Source: Evernia prunastri (lineage: Eukaryota; Ascomycota; Lecanoromycetes; Lecanorales; Parmeliaceae). From it: a DNA stretch of 64,000 bases. Positions 47,053 through 59,101 of the stretch are shown piece by piece. Position 1 is the stretch's first letter. Every line of letters starts with the position of its first letter. The stretch covers positions 186,001 through 250,000 of the forward strand of contig NKYR01000051.1 of the NCBI GenBank assembly GCA_003184365.1. Reading direction: 5' to 3'. The position numbers and the translations under genes are program-made. A model generated the notes under the pieces. The model was not told the DNA's origin and ran no database searches. It saw only the letters and a list, made by a program, of their open reading frames with translations.

Positions 47053-48248
47053 TCTAATTTATATAGATGACTTGTATATAGGATTGGCCTTGTGTGGAAA
47101 GAGAAGAGAAAGGAGGAATAATGCTGTTTATTTATATATTACGTAGAAGTGGTGCGGGTTTAACCGTTAAGGCCGAGGTTAGTGTATTCAAATATGTCCG
47201 TTATCACCGATTCTGTCTTAATTTGAAAGCGACTTTCGCTTTCCTTTTACTCCGTAAATACTTGCAAAATTATGACTCCTCGCCTGCTACCTTGGGGCAC
47301 AGTTGAGTGAGACTTTTCTCGCTGGACTGTACGCCGGCAGTTGGTGATGATCGAGCTTTCCAGCCCTTTCCAGACACTCCTCTTTGTCACAAACCAATTC
47401 TGGGCACACAATATCGGTATCCATTCAAAATGACTCTTCGGAGGCTTCATAAAAATCTCTTATATGCTCTATCACGCGGCTTTCAACGATGCGAAAATGA
47501 AAGAGGCTACCCAATCCACCGAAGACGGATCACGAGACGTGCCTACTCTCTCTATCCGAGCCTAGCAGCACATGCCATAGGTGTATAACCCGCCAAAAAT
47601 AGCTGCGTTGGCGGAGGATATCATAAATTCAAAGACCACGAAGAAAGCGTAGATAGAGAGGGTACGGGAGATGCTCAGGGAATCATGTATAAGACGATGG
47701 GTCTGCTTGTCATTCACCTCATTTCCTTCTTCGATTGACATTATACTCGGAATGCCTAGCAACGATCCGAAGGGGTTAAATATGTGTTTGGTTTCTCTCA
47801 AGGGTGGTGTTCTGGTTTCGAACCACCTGGAAAACATTCTTCTATGTGGTAAATCCCCCGCCTCGCCATCCCCCTTGCCTTGGCCACATGCTTTCCACCG
47901 TGCCCTCCCTGATTCGAAGAAGGTACCAACGAGGTGTCAGCGACTTCAAGAAACTACTAGACCATGAGATTTTCCGGACCGAAGTTTGGCGTTCTTTATA
48001 CTACTCAAAGATACTTCAACACACAGCAAGTCTGAGACTAACAGCAAACATCAAAGTGAATCTCTATTTATCACATCAAATGTAATGAACAACGTACTTG
48101 AGCCAGCTGGCGAGTAGCAAATCTCACTCTTGACACCTCCCTTGGCGCCTTGGCACTACTACTTAAGTAGATGATCTTTCGAGTGCACTTAGTCAGTAGT
48201 TTTACCACCAGCAAGAAGTCCGAAGCCACCACCGACTGACCAGAAAGA
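47053..48248. other. Intergenic
   Basis: A minus-strand frame at 47562-47837 contains a hydrophobic helix, IYAFFVVFEFMISSANAAIF. It has no family, and its ATG-led part is about 60 residues. Otherwise there is nothing. The left end is the promoter of the aldo-keto reductase. Confidence 0.45.
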
Positions 48249-49307
48249 ATGAAGCTACGGAATGGGGCCAATACTGCTCTGAAAGTGAAGACAGAAGCGG
48301 TCCACGCAGTCTATCAGGAGGTTCCCCACATTCTGTCCGTAACTGAGTCAGTGTACGTACATCTACTGTTGTACTCCCAGTCCCACTTTGCAGCAGCTGA
48401 TGTTAAGTGGTGCAGTACGGCAGGAAACGCGGCAGCACCATTCATTCGGCTACCTCAAGAGGTGAAGAACATGATCTATGCGCACGTCTTCCCTAGTCAG
48501 CAAATTATCCACGTTGATTCAGCGTCATGGACGACACGCCGACGGCAATTGTATTTTGGTCAATGTTCCGTGCACTCCACCGAGAAAGACGCCGAACAGG
48601 AGTTCCGATCGTCTACAAACAACCAAAAACCCTCTTACCCAGGCATGTTGGATCGACATGCGCATTGCTGGACTGATCTGAGCGGTGGACCAGCCCGTCA
48701 ATCTCCCAATCCCAGGCAACGCGTGAAAGTCAGAGTAGATACCGCATTGTTCCTTACTTGCCGCCAGATCTACCACGAAGCAAAATACATGCTCTACGCC
48801 ACCAACATGTGCTCCTTTAGATCTCCGATCACTCTCCGCTCCTTCATGCGCGGCGTTGAACGTGGTGCATCCGCCAGAAATCCGGCAATACGCAAAATAC
48901 ATCTGAGCATCGGCATTCACTCCAGGGCAGACGAGTACAGTTGGAATCAAACGCTCCGGCTGATGGTGCAAAAGTTCCCGGGCCTGGACATCGTCTGCGT
49001 TTCCACTTATCAACAATTCAGTAGGTACCGCTATTCGAATGCTCCGTTCGTCTGTGAGCGTCCGTTCACGGATCCCGCCACGGGGAAGAACCTTTTCCTC
49101 CGAGGCGTACTGGAGCTTCGTAAGCTGCCGTTGACGCGGTTAGTGGTGATTGTTCTGGAGAGGAGGGTGTCGGCAGATCAGATACCGACTCGGTGGGGTA
49201 CATGGAGGATGCCGGCGGATCATGATGAGATACCGACTCGGTGGACCAAAGCTCAGCGGGTTGAATGGGCGAGGTCTCTCAAGGCGACTATTCTCGGGTC
49301 GAACTGA
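48249..49307 (+). CDS. DUF7730-like fungal protein
   Basis: The open frame encodes 352 residues from ATG 48249. The mark of the family is PFIRLPQEVKNMIYAHVFPS, an F-box-like helix pair (RLPxEIRxxIY). Later come ALFLTCRQIYHEAKYMLYAT then NMCSFRSPITLRSFM, IRKIHLSIGI and LELRKLPLTRLVVIVLERR. This layout recurs in a large lineage-specific family of ascomycete proteins without known biochemical role. The first 60 residues do not look like the family and may contain a short in-frame intron (GTACGT at about 48354, CAG at about 48394). A 15-bp direct repeat, ATACCGACTCGGTGG, occurs at 49183-49197 and 49231-49245, giving IPTRW twice. Confidence 0.75.
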   Translation: MKLRNGANTALKVKTEAVHAVYQEVPHILSVTESVYVHLLLYSQSHFAAADVKWCSTAGNAAAPFIRLPQEVKNMIYAHVFPSQQIIHVDSASWTTRRRQLYFGQCSVHSTEKDAEQEFRSSTNNQKPSYPGMLDRHAHCWTDLSGGPARQSPNPRQRVKVRVDTALFLTCRQIYHEAKYMLYATNMCSFRSPITLRSFMRGVERGASARNPAIRKIHLSIGIHSRADEYSWNQTLRLMVQKFPGLDIVCVSTYQQFSRYRYSNAPFVCERPFTDPATGKNLFLRGVLELRKLPLTRLVVIVLERRVSADQIPTRWGTWRMPADHDEIPTRWTKAQRVEWARSLKATILGSN

Positions 49308-50889
49308 GGCTGGAAGGTGATTAGGCGAGTCGGATGGCTGCGAGAGGATGAGAAAGCAAACCTTCTCCTGTACATATATGACTCGTCGGGCTAATTGCTT
49401 TATGGAAATCATGCAAACGAAAGAGCAAGCTCACTCCAACATTTCACTTTCCCTGTAAATCTATCTCATTAGCCATCGGTTCCCCTCTCTACCAGGCCGG
49501 TATCTGCCTGAAATTTTGTGATTGTACACCACCTCTGCTTCATATCAACATAAGATCACTACCAGCTTGGAAAGTTGTCGTTGCAAGCATAATGAAGCCA
49601 ATCACTCACAATTCCAAGCATCATCATACAACCTTTCCAAACCTCGGTCATTTTGGTTCGACAACACCGAGCCCGAGTATCTACGCATTGTCATCCTAAG
49701 AATAGAGTACAATGATATCGCGAGTATATCATATTCATTTTTCATGTCAGAGTGCTGTTCAGTCAAGTAGATTTAGAAATCCTCGACTCCCCGACGTCGC
49801 CCTCGCCTGAATGTATCCAGAGTATCACAGCTTCGAAGGGATACCAAGTCTTTTTGGGCCCTGAGAGTAGGACACTCAACAAGTGAGAAATACAGCGTGT
49901 AAGACCACGTTTGATTGACAGACATTGTTCTTTGATACAGACTACGCTTCCGAGCAATCTTCGCACTCACACTGCTATTTTGTACCGGAGAAGGAGTGGA
50001 ATACAGTACGCGCTTGAGCTGCGAGGCACCATTTCCTGACCGGCCCAGGGTAATTGCATACTCTGTCCATGCTGGCTGTGGCTTGCATCCTTTCTATTCC
50101 TTGTCCTGAATTACGGATTGGCACGGCAGTGGCAGTGGTGATGGCTTATCCTCGGATTCGAACCGGCGGGAAGTAGAGTACTATCACCTTGAGATGAATA
50201 CGCTCTCCTTCAGATGGGCCACCCTTGTCTCTAGTGCCTTCAGCAACAATAGAGTGCAGGTGTCGAAAACCAGCTTTGCGTAGGCAGTGGTCGGAATAGG
50301 TATCTAGGGTTGGCGCACTAGCGATACCTTCTTTCTTTTGAAGACGCTCGGTGGCCTGGGATTTCGATAAGATACGATTGCTTCGGTGATGACTTTACCC
50401 TGATCGGGGTGAGAAGATGCTTGAGCCACCAGGAAATGAACGGTGGACGGTAATGGTGAATCTATGGTGTTGGCTGAGAGCTTATGCTGCGAATGAGACA
50501 ACTCTCGGCACATACTTCACTAGATCGGTACCGTAAGAGATGTCTACGACGTAGATCAACGACGCCGATAAGCAACAAAAGGAGCTTCAGCATAAATGGC
50601 CGTTTCATTGTTTGGCGGCCGTTATATGTTGTCCCTGGCCAACCCCGTCGGCGTCTAAGTCTAAGGATTCCCAACATCTAGGCCGTGAGCGATGCACCCA
50701 CGCCAAAAGAACAATATGTAAGAGATCCACCGCTGCGTATGCAACCCCAAGAAAGCCCAGGTCGCAATCATGATATTTCGCGATATGTTCAGAGACAAAA
50801 GGAATGGATGCGTGTTGATGATCCACGTGGTGTTTAATGAGAGTAAGACGTGTCGTCCTCGCGCGTGTGAAAGCTCGTGGCTGGTTGCT
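49308..50889. other. Intergenic with one gene-like fragment
   Basis: Apart from the fragment at 50146-50513 (-), no gene is seen. A GGATTCGAACC word at about 50154 resembles a tRNA T-loop, but no tRNA can be folded around it. Confidence 0.45.
50146..50513 (-). pseudogene. Coding-like fragment in two frames, unrecognised
   Basis: An ATG frame from 50513 reads MCRELSHSQHKLSANTIDSP. Overlapping it downstream, a second frame without ATG runs to the stop at 50146: LQKKEGIASAPTLDTYSDHC, then LRKAGFRHLHSIVAEGTRDK and GGPSEGERIHLKV. A GTAAAG donor near 50404 and a CCCAG acceptor near 50361 would remove 43 nt, but the phase does not close. It is either a frameshifted remnant or a gene with an exon I failed to see. 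No family is recognised. Confidence 0.35.
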
Positions 50890-52163
50890 TTAGCAGGCGC
50901 CCGCTCCCCCGCCGATGTATCTAGGGTCACAAGGTTAGAAGAGTATGCAAAAGCCCTCGCCGAGCGGGGAGGGGGGAACGACGACTTACGCTGAACCCAC
51001 GGGCGTCAAGCTGTCTCCGTTCGTCAGGGTGAATTTGTTGTAGTTGTAGCCGTAGGCCGTTACTTTGTTTCCGCTGGCGGCGTATTGGGAATCCGTCAAA
51101 AATGTGTCTACGAACCAGGCGACAAATTCGCACTAGAACAGGGCCCCCATCATTAGTACCAAGATATGGCAGATAGTTATGACGATTGAACAGGTCATGG
51201 AAAGGAAAGATTACGAACCTCTTCATCCCCGTTCACGCGCTGCATCTCGGCGAGAACGATCTCTTCAATCCCGTATTGACTGGCCAGCGCATAAGTCTCC
51301 GAGAGCTGATTTTCAATCATGCTTTGATCCTCCGCCACCGTGTTGCTCCCGCCCCCGTACCAATGCGTGCACACACAGTCGAACGTGTATTGACCTTTGG
51401 CCGCGCCGAGAAATTCGGACAGCCAGCCGTTGCCTTGATCGATGCCAGACTGGTATTGCCCGGTCACGGTGCCGGTGCCGCTGGTGCCGTTCTGGGCGCC
51501 ATTGCTGGGGCAGGGGGTGCAGATCTTGGCTCCGATAGAGGTCTTCAGGGCGTTGATGCCGGCCTGGAATCGTGAGAGTCAGTCTGTGGTGTTCGTGGGA
51601 GATAGGGTAGGAAGAGTGGGGTTATGCACCCAGTTATCGACAGCCGCTTGAGGCGTCATCCATGACTGTCCAACCCTAGCATCATGTCAGGGGTGTATGT
51701 CTGCGTGCGACGAGAGATTGTGTCTTACTGGTCGGGTTCGTTGAAACCGAGGATGGTGGAGCCGTGCGTGAATCCAGATGCCGCCGCCAAGAAGGCGGTG
51801 AGAACTGTTGGGCCATTATTTCAATTAGAACTGATAGTTCGTATTTAGCCGTGGACGTTGGGTAAGCTTACACTGCTTCTCGCTGTCGCCATTAGCGTTA
51901 TTGAGACCCCATACCTGAGGAACAAAGCTGCCCAAGTCGGCGTTGGCTGCGTTGTCCTGCCAAGCGGTCCAGTCGGTGGACCAATCGAGTTTGGGACTGA
52001 GAGCACTCATGCCAGTGTTTCCATCTGCGTATACAATACCGCGACCACTCACGACGCCGGTTGCGCGTTTGGAGGTAGCGTGTTGATGAGCGTGTCGATG
52101 TGGTTGGGCCTGGACGGCGGAAAGCAGGGCGGAGATAAAGACTGACTGCGATGCGAACAACAT
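50890..52163 (-). CDS. GH128 Asl1-like cell-wall glucan hydrolase
   Basis: Six exons, 52163-51872, 51804-51729, 51675-51630, 51563-51219, 51132-50990 and 50920-50890, close to 310 residues. A signal peptide (MLFASQSVFISALLSAVQA) is followed by a His-rich, dibasic stretch ending KR, likely a propeptide. The glycoside-hydrolase core shows RGIVYADGNTGMSAL, VPQVWGLN, STILGFNEPDQVGQSWMTPQ (the Glu in GFNEPD is the expected acid/base), CTPCPSNG, CVCTHWYGGG and EEIVLAEMQRV (the second Glu is a candidate nucleophile). The C-terminus ends GSAYIGGGAGAC. This matches the Asl1/GH128 family of secreted beta-1,3-glucan-acting enzymes of the fungal wall. One donor is the unusual GTTCGT. Confidence 0.9.
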
Positions 52164-53563
52164 ATTGAATAAATGGATGAACGTGTAAAAGAATGTAGAT
52201 ACTCAAGGACTTGCAGAGTGGTAGAGAACGATGTTGTAGAGAATGATGTTTTCCGAAGGCGTACGGAGGCGTTTGGATCAACCAAATGCGAACTGGATCA
52301 ACAGCGTGTGCAATGTATGTATGTAGTTAGGTATGTACGAAGAAAAGAAAGACAGGGAACCGGGGAGTTGGGGAGATTTTGTAAGACGCACGAACTACTA
52401 CTCGGTATATGCAGGGCTGACTGTGCATTGACTGGCAAACAGGGAGTTGATGACAGGCTGATGCAGGCACCGCTCATGTGCGACAGGGGTTACAACCTGA
52501 ACACCGACATTGAAATGAGAATTCACCAATCGTTTTCATACCGACTGATCCAGTTCCCACGGGCACGAACCATTTACACGCTTATAGCCTATCCAGCTTC
52601 CAACATCCCTGGTGTTTCCGACTATCCCTCCCCTTGCCCCTGGATTAGGGAGTAAACTTTTGTTTTAGGGGCTGCATTTAGGCCCAAGTGCATCATCGCA
52701 ATCTTATATAATCCTGGCTCAGCGAATCATTTCTGTTTATAGCCCCGAGAGTACCCCGAACGTTAACCCCCGAACTTTACCCCTAAGCACCAACCCGCTG
52801 ACTGGCTGCAGGTAGGGCTAGGTACGCTGTGACTCTCGGCCACTAAATCTTTGGGCCTTTTTTGTCGTACGCGTCACCTTTCTGACTGTCTGATACCACT
52901 CATACCATCACTCGTTACTCGCTCACTCACTCACTCACCCATTCCAAAGATCTTTCTTAAATACGGTATGCAAGATCTTGGACATTAAAATCTCTTTTAT
53001 CGAAGTGATCTGTTACCCGGGCTCCGCTACCATTAAGTTTCACGAACTGTTGGAGACATAGTGGTAGGGTACGGCACAAAGCTGTTTTCTACGAGTTGGC
53101 CCCCCAAAGCCGTGAAAGTTAATCATGATCGCCGGAAGATCTGATTGCCAATATTTACCTATATGATACAGGTATCCATTCTCCCAACCAGCGCGTCGCT
53201 TTTGTCTTTCCCCTCATTGCGCCTCATGTCCTGGCATCTATGCTGTCGCCAAATACAACTTGGCCAACAGGAGACTCATCATGAGTACGCATCGTTGGTC
53301 ACATTTAGCCCTTTCTTCTGGATTGTTGAAACGGATGGCCGGCACCAACCCTTCAGCTACCTCCAAGAAGGCACGAGTGACAAGCTTTGAACGGTAAAGA
53401 TAAATGTGCCATGTACTCAGCTCGTGCCTCGCTAACCGGCAAGGTGAGTGCGTACGTTGCAAACTTAATGCTTGAAACAGTGCAACTCGCCCAAATCCAT
53501 TTCCAACTCTTAGGTGAAAGTCTCAATTGTTGTAATGCGACAATTTTGTGGGTTGAGCCCTAT
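52164..53563. other. Intergenic
   Basis: The 160-codon frame at 52173-52655 (+) lies over the promoter of the GH128 gene and shows no domain. A CTCACTCACTCACTCACCC microsatellite lies near 52920. Nothing else is recognised. Confidence 0.5.
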
Positions 53564-54874
53564 CTACTTGTCTGTGCCTTGCCGTACTATTGGACCTCCA
53601 CTGCGAGGAATTTGTGAAAAGTAAAAGCCTTCATCACCCATAACCTCACATGTTGCCCGACTTTTTCTTCGAGTCGCAGATGGCCACTGCGCCAGATCCA
53701 AGCGTTCAAAATTTGTAGAGCTGTGCCGATTGTGAAAGTTCCGATTTAACAGAGCCCTCAGAGTGGGTAGACACGCGCATATGATTGCAACACAAACTTC
53801 TACCTCCGACCATACACAAGGGTCGACATCACTCCCTGTGCGAGTGTCAGCATAGAGAAGGGGGTCCTCCTAATCAGGAGAGGCGTACATCCTGGATCAG
53901 AGAGCGCAAGGTCCCACACTTTTGGGACGCGATATATGCTGACGACGCAGACACTTCGCACAGAGTGAGTCGAAGCGATAGCGACAGCAGGAAGCAATAA
54001 TGACTTACAAGCTTCCAAGGAGGAATAAGCCGATAAGCTGCAATTTGCGCTCCATGTCGATTTGCAGCCGCCAGAGTAAAGGAAGGGGCAAACACAATAT
54101 CACAATATCGGTGACTACATTGAATGATGCCATGATGACCCAATCGAGATTAAGTTTGATGCATTTGGCATTCGCGCGAGCAGCTGGATCCCATGCTCCA
54201 TCCATGGGTCGACATTGAAAGATGACGGTCAACTCCTGCGCCAAGGTCTAGCACACGACGAAGCCACCAATGCCCCAGAGTATTTTTCGGAATTTAACAC
54301 TGGGGAAGAGTCGACGGTAGAGCAGAAGGACTGACAACTTGACTGAGGTGATTGCTGGGGTGTATGCCGTTTCCGTTACGAGGATGAACTGGACGTTTTA
54401 AGCCAGATTCTCTGGAAAGTGATCCAAGTATGCTCAGCTAATTACTAACATACCTTGTTCAGCCTCACGGGGTTTTTCACCGTAATTATATGGTTCGCGC
54501 CCCCAGCAGCGACGCCTGGATTTGGAAAGTCTTGTTAGTCTTCTGCACAGTGTTCACTGCCGATAATGAGTGAGCTTACATAGTAGACCTCCAGCCATTT
54601 CCAAAATCGCGAATACCTGTTAGACTTGATCAGCCTAGAATCAAAACCATCAAACAGCGTATCTGATGACGTGGAAGAGGCCCTTTACCAGTGCGAAAAC
54701 AATCATATAGTCGTCGGCTCTGATCGAAGCTTTACACATGCGCCTCGATATGAATCTCAAGATGACTGCTATGACAGCTAATGGTAGAACAATCACATGC
54801 GAGATCACGATAGCGCTTGATCTATCATCATGGATATGATCAATCTGCCACTGAAGATCACTAGGTGTAGCCAT
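53564..54874 (-). pseudogene. Rhodopsin-fold membrane protein (PTH11/SAT4-like), copy 3, with one nonsense codon
   Basis: Six exons, 54874-54689, 54616-54580, 54515-54454, 54388-54009, 53953-53889 and 53835-53564, all join in phase. The 334 codons include a TAG at 54248-54250, codon 142. The start is ATG 54874 (MATPSDLQWQIDHIH). Family marks are VIVLPLAVIAVILRFISRRM, ADDYMIVFAL, VTETAYTPAITSVKLSVLLL, YRRLFPSVKFRKILWGI, IFQCRPMDGAWDP, NVVTDIVILCLPLPLLWRLQ, WSDVDPCVWSEVEV and CVAIICACLPTLR. The TAG interrupts the helix GFVVC-TLAQELTVIFQCRP, a place where family members have a continuous helix. No intron removes it without deleting conserved sequence. Everything else is intact, so inactivation is recent, or the TAG is a base error. 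Confidence 0.8.
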
Positions 54875-56492
54875 CTGGAGCAATTCTGTTCCTGAACCTA
54901 GGTAGTGAGGTATTCAGTCAATTAAGCAAAATGTAAGGCTTCGGCGAAGCACAACCGCTCTGATAAGGCTTTTTTAAACATCTAATTTCCCTAACGGCAT
55001 GTTAGCGAGTGCATTCAATAGTAATGCAACCCTTCTGCGCATGAACGTGGCGCGACGAATTCCCCGAGCGTCTATGACAGTGTGGGTAGGGCAACGTCAG
55101 GCCTGCATTGAAAAGGATGCCCGAATGCTGAATGTAATCCTCATGTGACATCCTTCCTCATTATCGACGACACACTCTGCGTTCTTATTGACCCGCTTTG
55201 CCAACTAAGAACGCATGTCATCATATCATGAAATGACACAGTCTTCTAATGTGGGTGTACTAGCGATACGTTTCATTCGTCGCCGATATTTCACAGGAAT
55301 CGACGGGAATGGGGCGTAGTCGATCCCACACAGCCCGGTCATCGATGTCCTGGTCTTCCCTAACTTACACATGGTAGTAGAGGTAGTCTAGAGTACTCTA
55401 GTGGCATTCTAATAAGCACGACTAGGAATAGTGGGTTTGCTCGCATGGGATGACGTGCGGTTGAATTAGATCTGAAATTGGGGGAATAGAACGTGACAAT
55501 CTCGGAGACGGATATAGTTGTCTTATCATCTCGGTACATAGATTCCATTGGATCTCAGACCCAGATGAAGAAAGACCTCAAAATATGTGCTTCGGAAAAT
55601 CGAGTAAGGTAATGCATAGTCTGACCGCTTCTAGGCTATTCGGCCTTAGTCTACCAACTCTTCGAGGCCCATCATCTTCTGGGCTATGCCTACCGAGAGT
55701 CCAGGCTGCGAGAATGCGGTGGTTATGCGGCAATCCATTGATCCTCCACATGCACTACTGTTTCATGCTCGCGGACTTTCAAACTCAGCCTCGCTGCACA
55801 CATACAGCAATCATGGACCCTCGCTGCTCTTATCTTCGGACTGTCTCCTGTGTTTCGCGCAGTCTCGACGTCTTGCCGGGAGAACAGATGATTGGATTCG
55901 GGACGACCCTCACCACTCCCTGGATTGGTGGCTCACGATCAGACCCGCTGCTGCCGCGTTGACGAGAGATCGCGCAATCGGCTGTGTTCATCGTTAAAGC
56001 TCGGGTCGTTCAGCCTTTCTCTGACTGCGAATAACATTAGCACTGGAGCTCGGTACGAATGAAAGTGAGTGAAGATAGATGGTTGCGAGATGGTTGCCCT
56101 GAGACGGTAAGTCGTTGGGGCCAGGTGTCGAGCTGAATTGGGACACGGCGGGGTAGATTGCAGAGTTTGGTCGAACGGAATTATAATGCTATTTCAATTG
56201 TGCGATCTGATGGCTAGGGCCACTGGGCTCTGCCTACAGTCATGTGATCCTGGAAACACCCCTCGGGATGGTTGTACGTATGCTTTCAAGTGGAAGTGTT
56301 TGAAAGCGCCGGGTGAAAAAAAGCCTCTGCCGCGGCGTTGAGGCCGCTTGTTTACAGGTAGAATCCGGTTCAATCCGACGAACCTTTGACACCTGATGCA
56401 TACCTATCTGGTTTCAACGAGTTCAGTTTTTTCGAATTTGCAGAAGCAAAACGTGTATGGTGTAGTACTGATCTAGCGTCTTGTGGTCGCCC
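54875..56492. other. Intergenic
   Basis: The overlapping plus-strand frames at 55585-55997 have no domain and no partner. No repeat or RNA gene was noticed. Confidence 0.5.
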
Positions 56493-58577
56493 TTAGATTG
56501 TTTGAAGACCTACGCCAGCTTGCTTCCTTCCTTCCACAAAAGCAACCGGCGGTGTATAGAACCTTCTTCCGTGACAACAATATACAGCGGCTGCAACCAT
56601 GATCACTCCCACCCACACTAGCGGGGCCCAATTCGCCGAACCTGTTGTCACGGGCACTGAGTTTGGGAAGCAGCTAAAAACAATCACGAACCCCGAGTAT
56701 ACAAATGCGAAAGCATTAATCGGCAGACCCCACTTACCAAGGCTCCATCTGGCTGGAGGTAGGTCTTCTTTTCGGATACGCTTGAGAAGCACACAACCGA
56801 TGGAGATCATGTAGGTGGAGAGCAAGGCGAGCAGGGTGAGGGAGACGACGATGTTGAAGGCGGTGATGGAGCCGAGGTTTATGAGGCATATGACACCGGA
56901 ACCGACAGAAGTCAGATAAACGGCGTTATCGGGAACGTTGCGTTTGTAGTTCATCTGAAGACTAGTGTTAATCGATTTCTGAATGCGCTAGTAGATTTGT
57001 AGCGGACATACACGGGAGATCCATTTGGAGAAAGGGAACCCCAGGTCTCGTGAAAAAGCCCACGCCTCCCTAGATGTGGTTGCAAGCGCTGTGACATTGC
57101 CGGAGAAGATCAGTAGAAAGAGGATGACCGTAAGCGTCATAGCTACTCCAACGGAGCCTGTGTTGTTAAAGAGGCTTAGGTACGGCGCGGGAGAGTTGAT
57201 GGCATCTTCGAGATCACCAATGCAAAAAAGCATTGTGATAAGGATGACGATACCCATGAATACGTTGAGGAGGTAGCTCCACCACATGCACCGTGGTACA
57301 ACGAGAGATGCGTCTTCAACCTCTTCGGCTGTACATCACATCGGCATCTCTAACATGATCAAGCGCAGGAAGAACTTACAAATGTGCACGGCACAGTCAG
57401 AACCTGAACGTAGAATTAGTATTCTGAGCATATTCTCGCGCGAGCTTCATTTTACCTAAATTGCAGTAGAGCACCGTTACCTGCGCAACCAAGCATGAAG
57501 TTCCCGTATTACTCCAACCTCCATTGTTGACGACCTCTGCATATACAGCATGCGCCGGATTCTTCGGCGCAAGCACCCAAAGTGGTATCAAAGTGATGAT
57601 AAAGCCTCCGATATGCCCGAATAGAGATATTGTCTCGAGCATCGGCAGTACTGTTGCGCCCCAAGTGTTGAGGAAGATTGTAAGGACTAGAATGGCCAGC
57701 ATGATGAGAGTGTACTGCCAGTTAGGAAAGGCGAAGCTGGGATTAGTCACATCAATCAAGACTTCGATGAGAGTAGTGACAACGAAGACGCTACTGGCAA
57801 CGCTTGCGAGCCAGCCTAAAGTCGACATCCAGCCTACAGAGCGCTTAGCTAACGCAGACTCGCGATACCCAAGCAGTAAATCGAAGGTGACCGACCTGCT
57901 GCGTAGCTAGCAACTTTCTGATAGTTGGGAGGCGCAAATTCACTGACCCAATGATACTGACCGCCACTTGTAGGAGCCCTTACTACAAGGTCAGCGCAAG
58001 CAGATCATGGCGTCAATATTGGAAGAATTCTTTAGACCCTCTCGCTGCTTCACGACCTACCTGGCTAGGCATAGATTTGTTTGAAAAGGTCGACTTACAT
58101 GGACTCCATCTCGGCCAGTGATACAACAACAGTTGAATAACAGACGACAGTGCCAATGAAAACCCAGAAGAGGCCAGCAAAGCCACCATTGAGAAGTCCC
58201 ACGCTCAATGATCTGCTTAAGGTGAGCAATGAAGATACTGCATATCCAAACGCAGAGTCGGATCGCATACACCAAGACAAACTCCCAGGTAGCCATATAT
58301 ATGGATATGAAGCCCAAGGTTGCAAGGAAGCTGAAATTCCTCTAGTCCATCGAAGCTCAGCAAAGCGCACACGGTGACAGGATGAGGATTTTCGTACTCT
58401 GAATTCTTGCTTTTTGCCCAAGCGTCTCATATCTGAGACATCATTGGTAGTTTCACCAGCGCCATTTTCGAAGGCCTCGACTAGGCGCAGTGATGGTCCA
58501 GTCTCCGGGCTTGACTCTTGCGCTGGCGCTCTAAAGTCATTGCTTCTGTTGGACAGCGCATTCTCTTCAAAGGCCAT
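56493..58577 (-). CDS. APC-family amino-acid/GABA/choline permease
   Basis: Eight exons close in phase to 542 residues, the usual length: 58577-58398, 58341-58271, 58212-58099, 57978-57896, 57833-57456, 57403-57380, 57328-57012 and 56954-56493. The start is MAFEENALSNRSN. After an acidic N-tail, MRRLGKKQEFRRNFSFLATL begins the first helix. APC marks include GGFAGLFWVFIGTVV, SLAEMESMAPTSGGQYHWVS, YAAGWMSTLGWLASVASSV, LNTWGATVLPMLETISLFGH, FSGNVTALATTSREAWAFSR and SVGSGVICLINLGSITAFNI. About twelve helices are implied. The group contains fungal GABA, choline and amino-acid uptake systems of the plasma membrane. The substrate cannot be told from sequence. One acceptor (before 57978) is AAG. Confidence 0.92.
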
Positions 58578-59101
58578 CAGATTTTATCGAATGTGGGACT
58601 TTAGAGGAAAAAGCGAGGAAGTTGTCAAGGCACGACCACGCGATAGGACTTGTCAGAGGCAGGAGGCAAGATGCAAAAAGAAAGAGACACGACTTTTGCA
58701 TTGGTCTATCTCCTAGATCTACTAGGCGCATGCCGGTGCATGCTAAGTGTGGCGGGGTGACCCTCCAGCTAATGGTGGGCGTGGCTTGCATACACCGCTG
58801 TCGACCCCGAATGACATTTGACCAGTAGTCTGAGTATACTTCCTAGCAACGCTACTATTACTGTATCAGTGACCGGGGATTGTGAGAAAGGATGAGAAAA
58901 TAGAGGCTGAAGCAGAAGCAGCAGCAGCGGAGCAACCTTTTGCCGCACCAAGGAGTTTAGGTATCTTTCGAATCTAAAATGCGCCAAGATGTCGTGTCCG
59001 AAAGAAACGCCACAGAGAATTCATAAAGCCGCAATTCAAAAACAAACGTCTCTGATCTCTGACACATTACTGGGGCATTGCTGGTGTTTTGCCATCATAC
59101 T
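58578..59101. promoter_or_regulatory. Shared promoter region between divergent permease and PX-associated genes
   Basis: The 524-bp interval lies between two divergently transcribed start codons. It contains a short AGCAGCAGC-type trinucleotide run near 58914-58930. No TATA box or known operator is evident. Confidence 0.5.

Noticed and set aside
50140..50175. tRNA T-arm-like word GGATTCGAACC
   Set aside because: The stem around the loop pairs for only three bases, and no acceptor, D or anticodon arm can be folded on either strand.
52173..52655. 160-codon plus-strand frame upstream of the GH128 gene
   Set aside because: It covers the GH128 promoter, has no domain and no splice partner, and its composition is unlike that of its neighbours.
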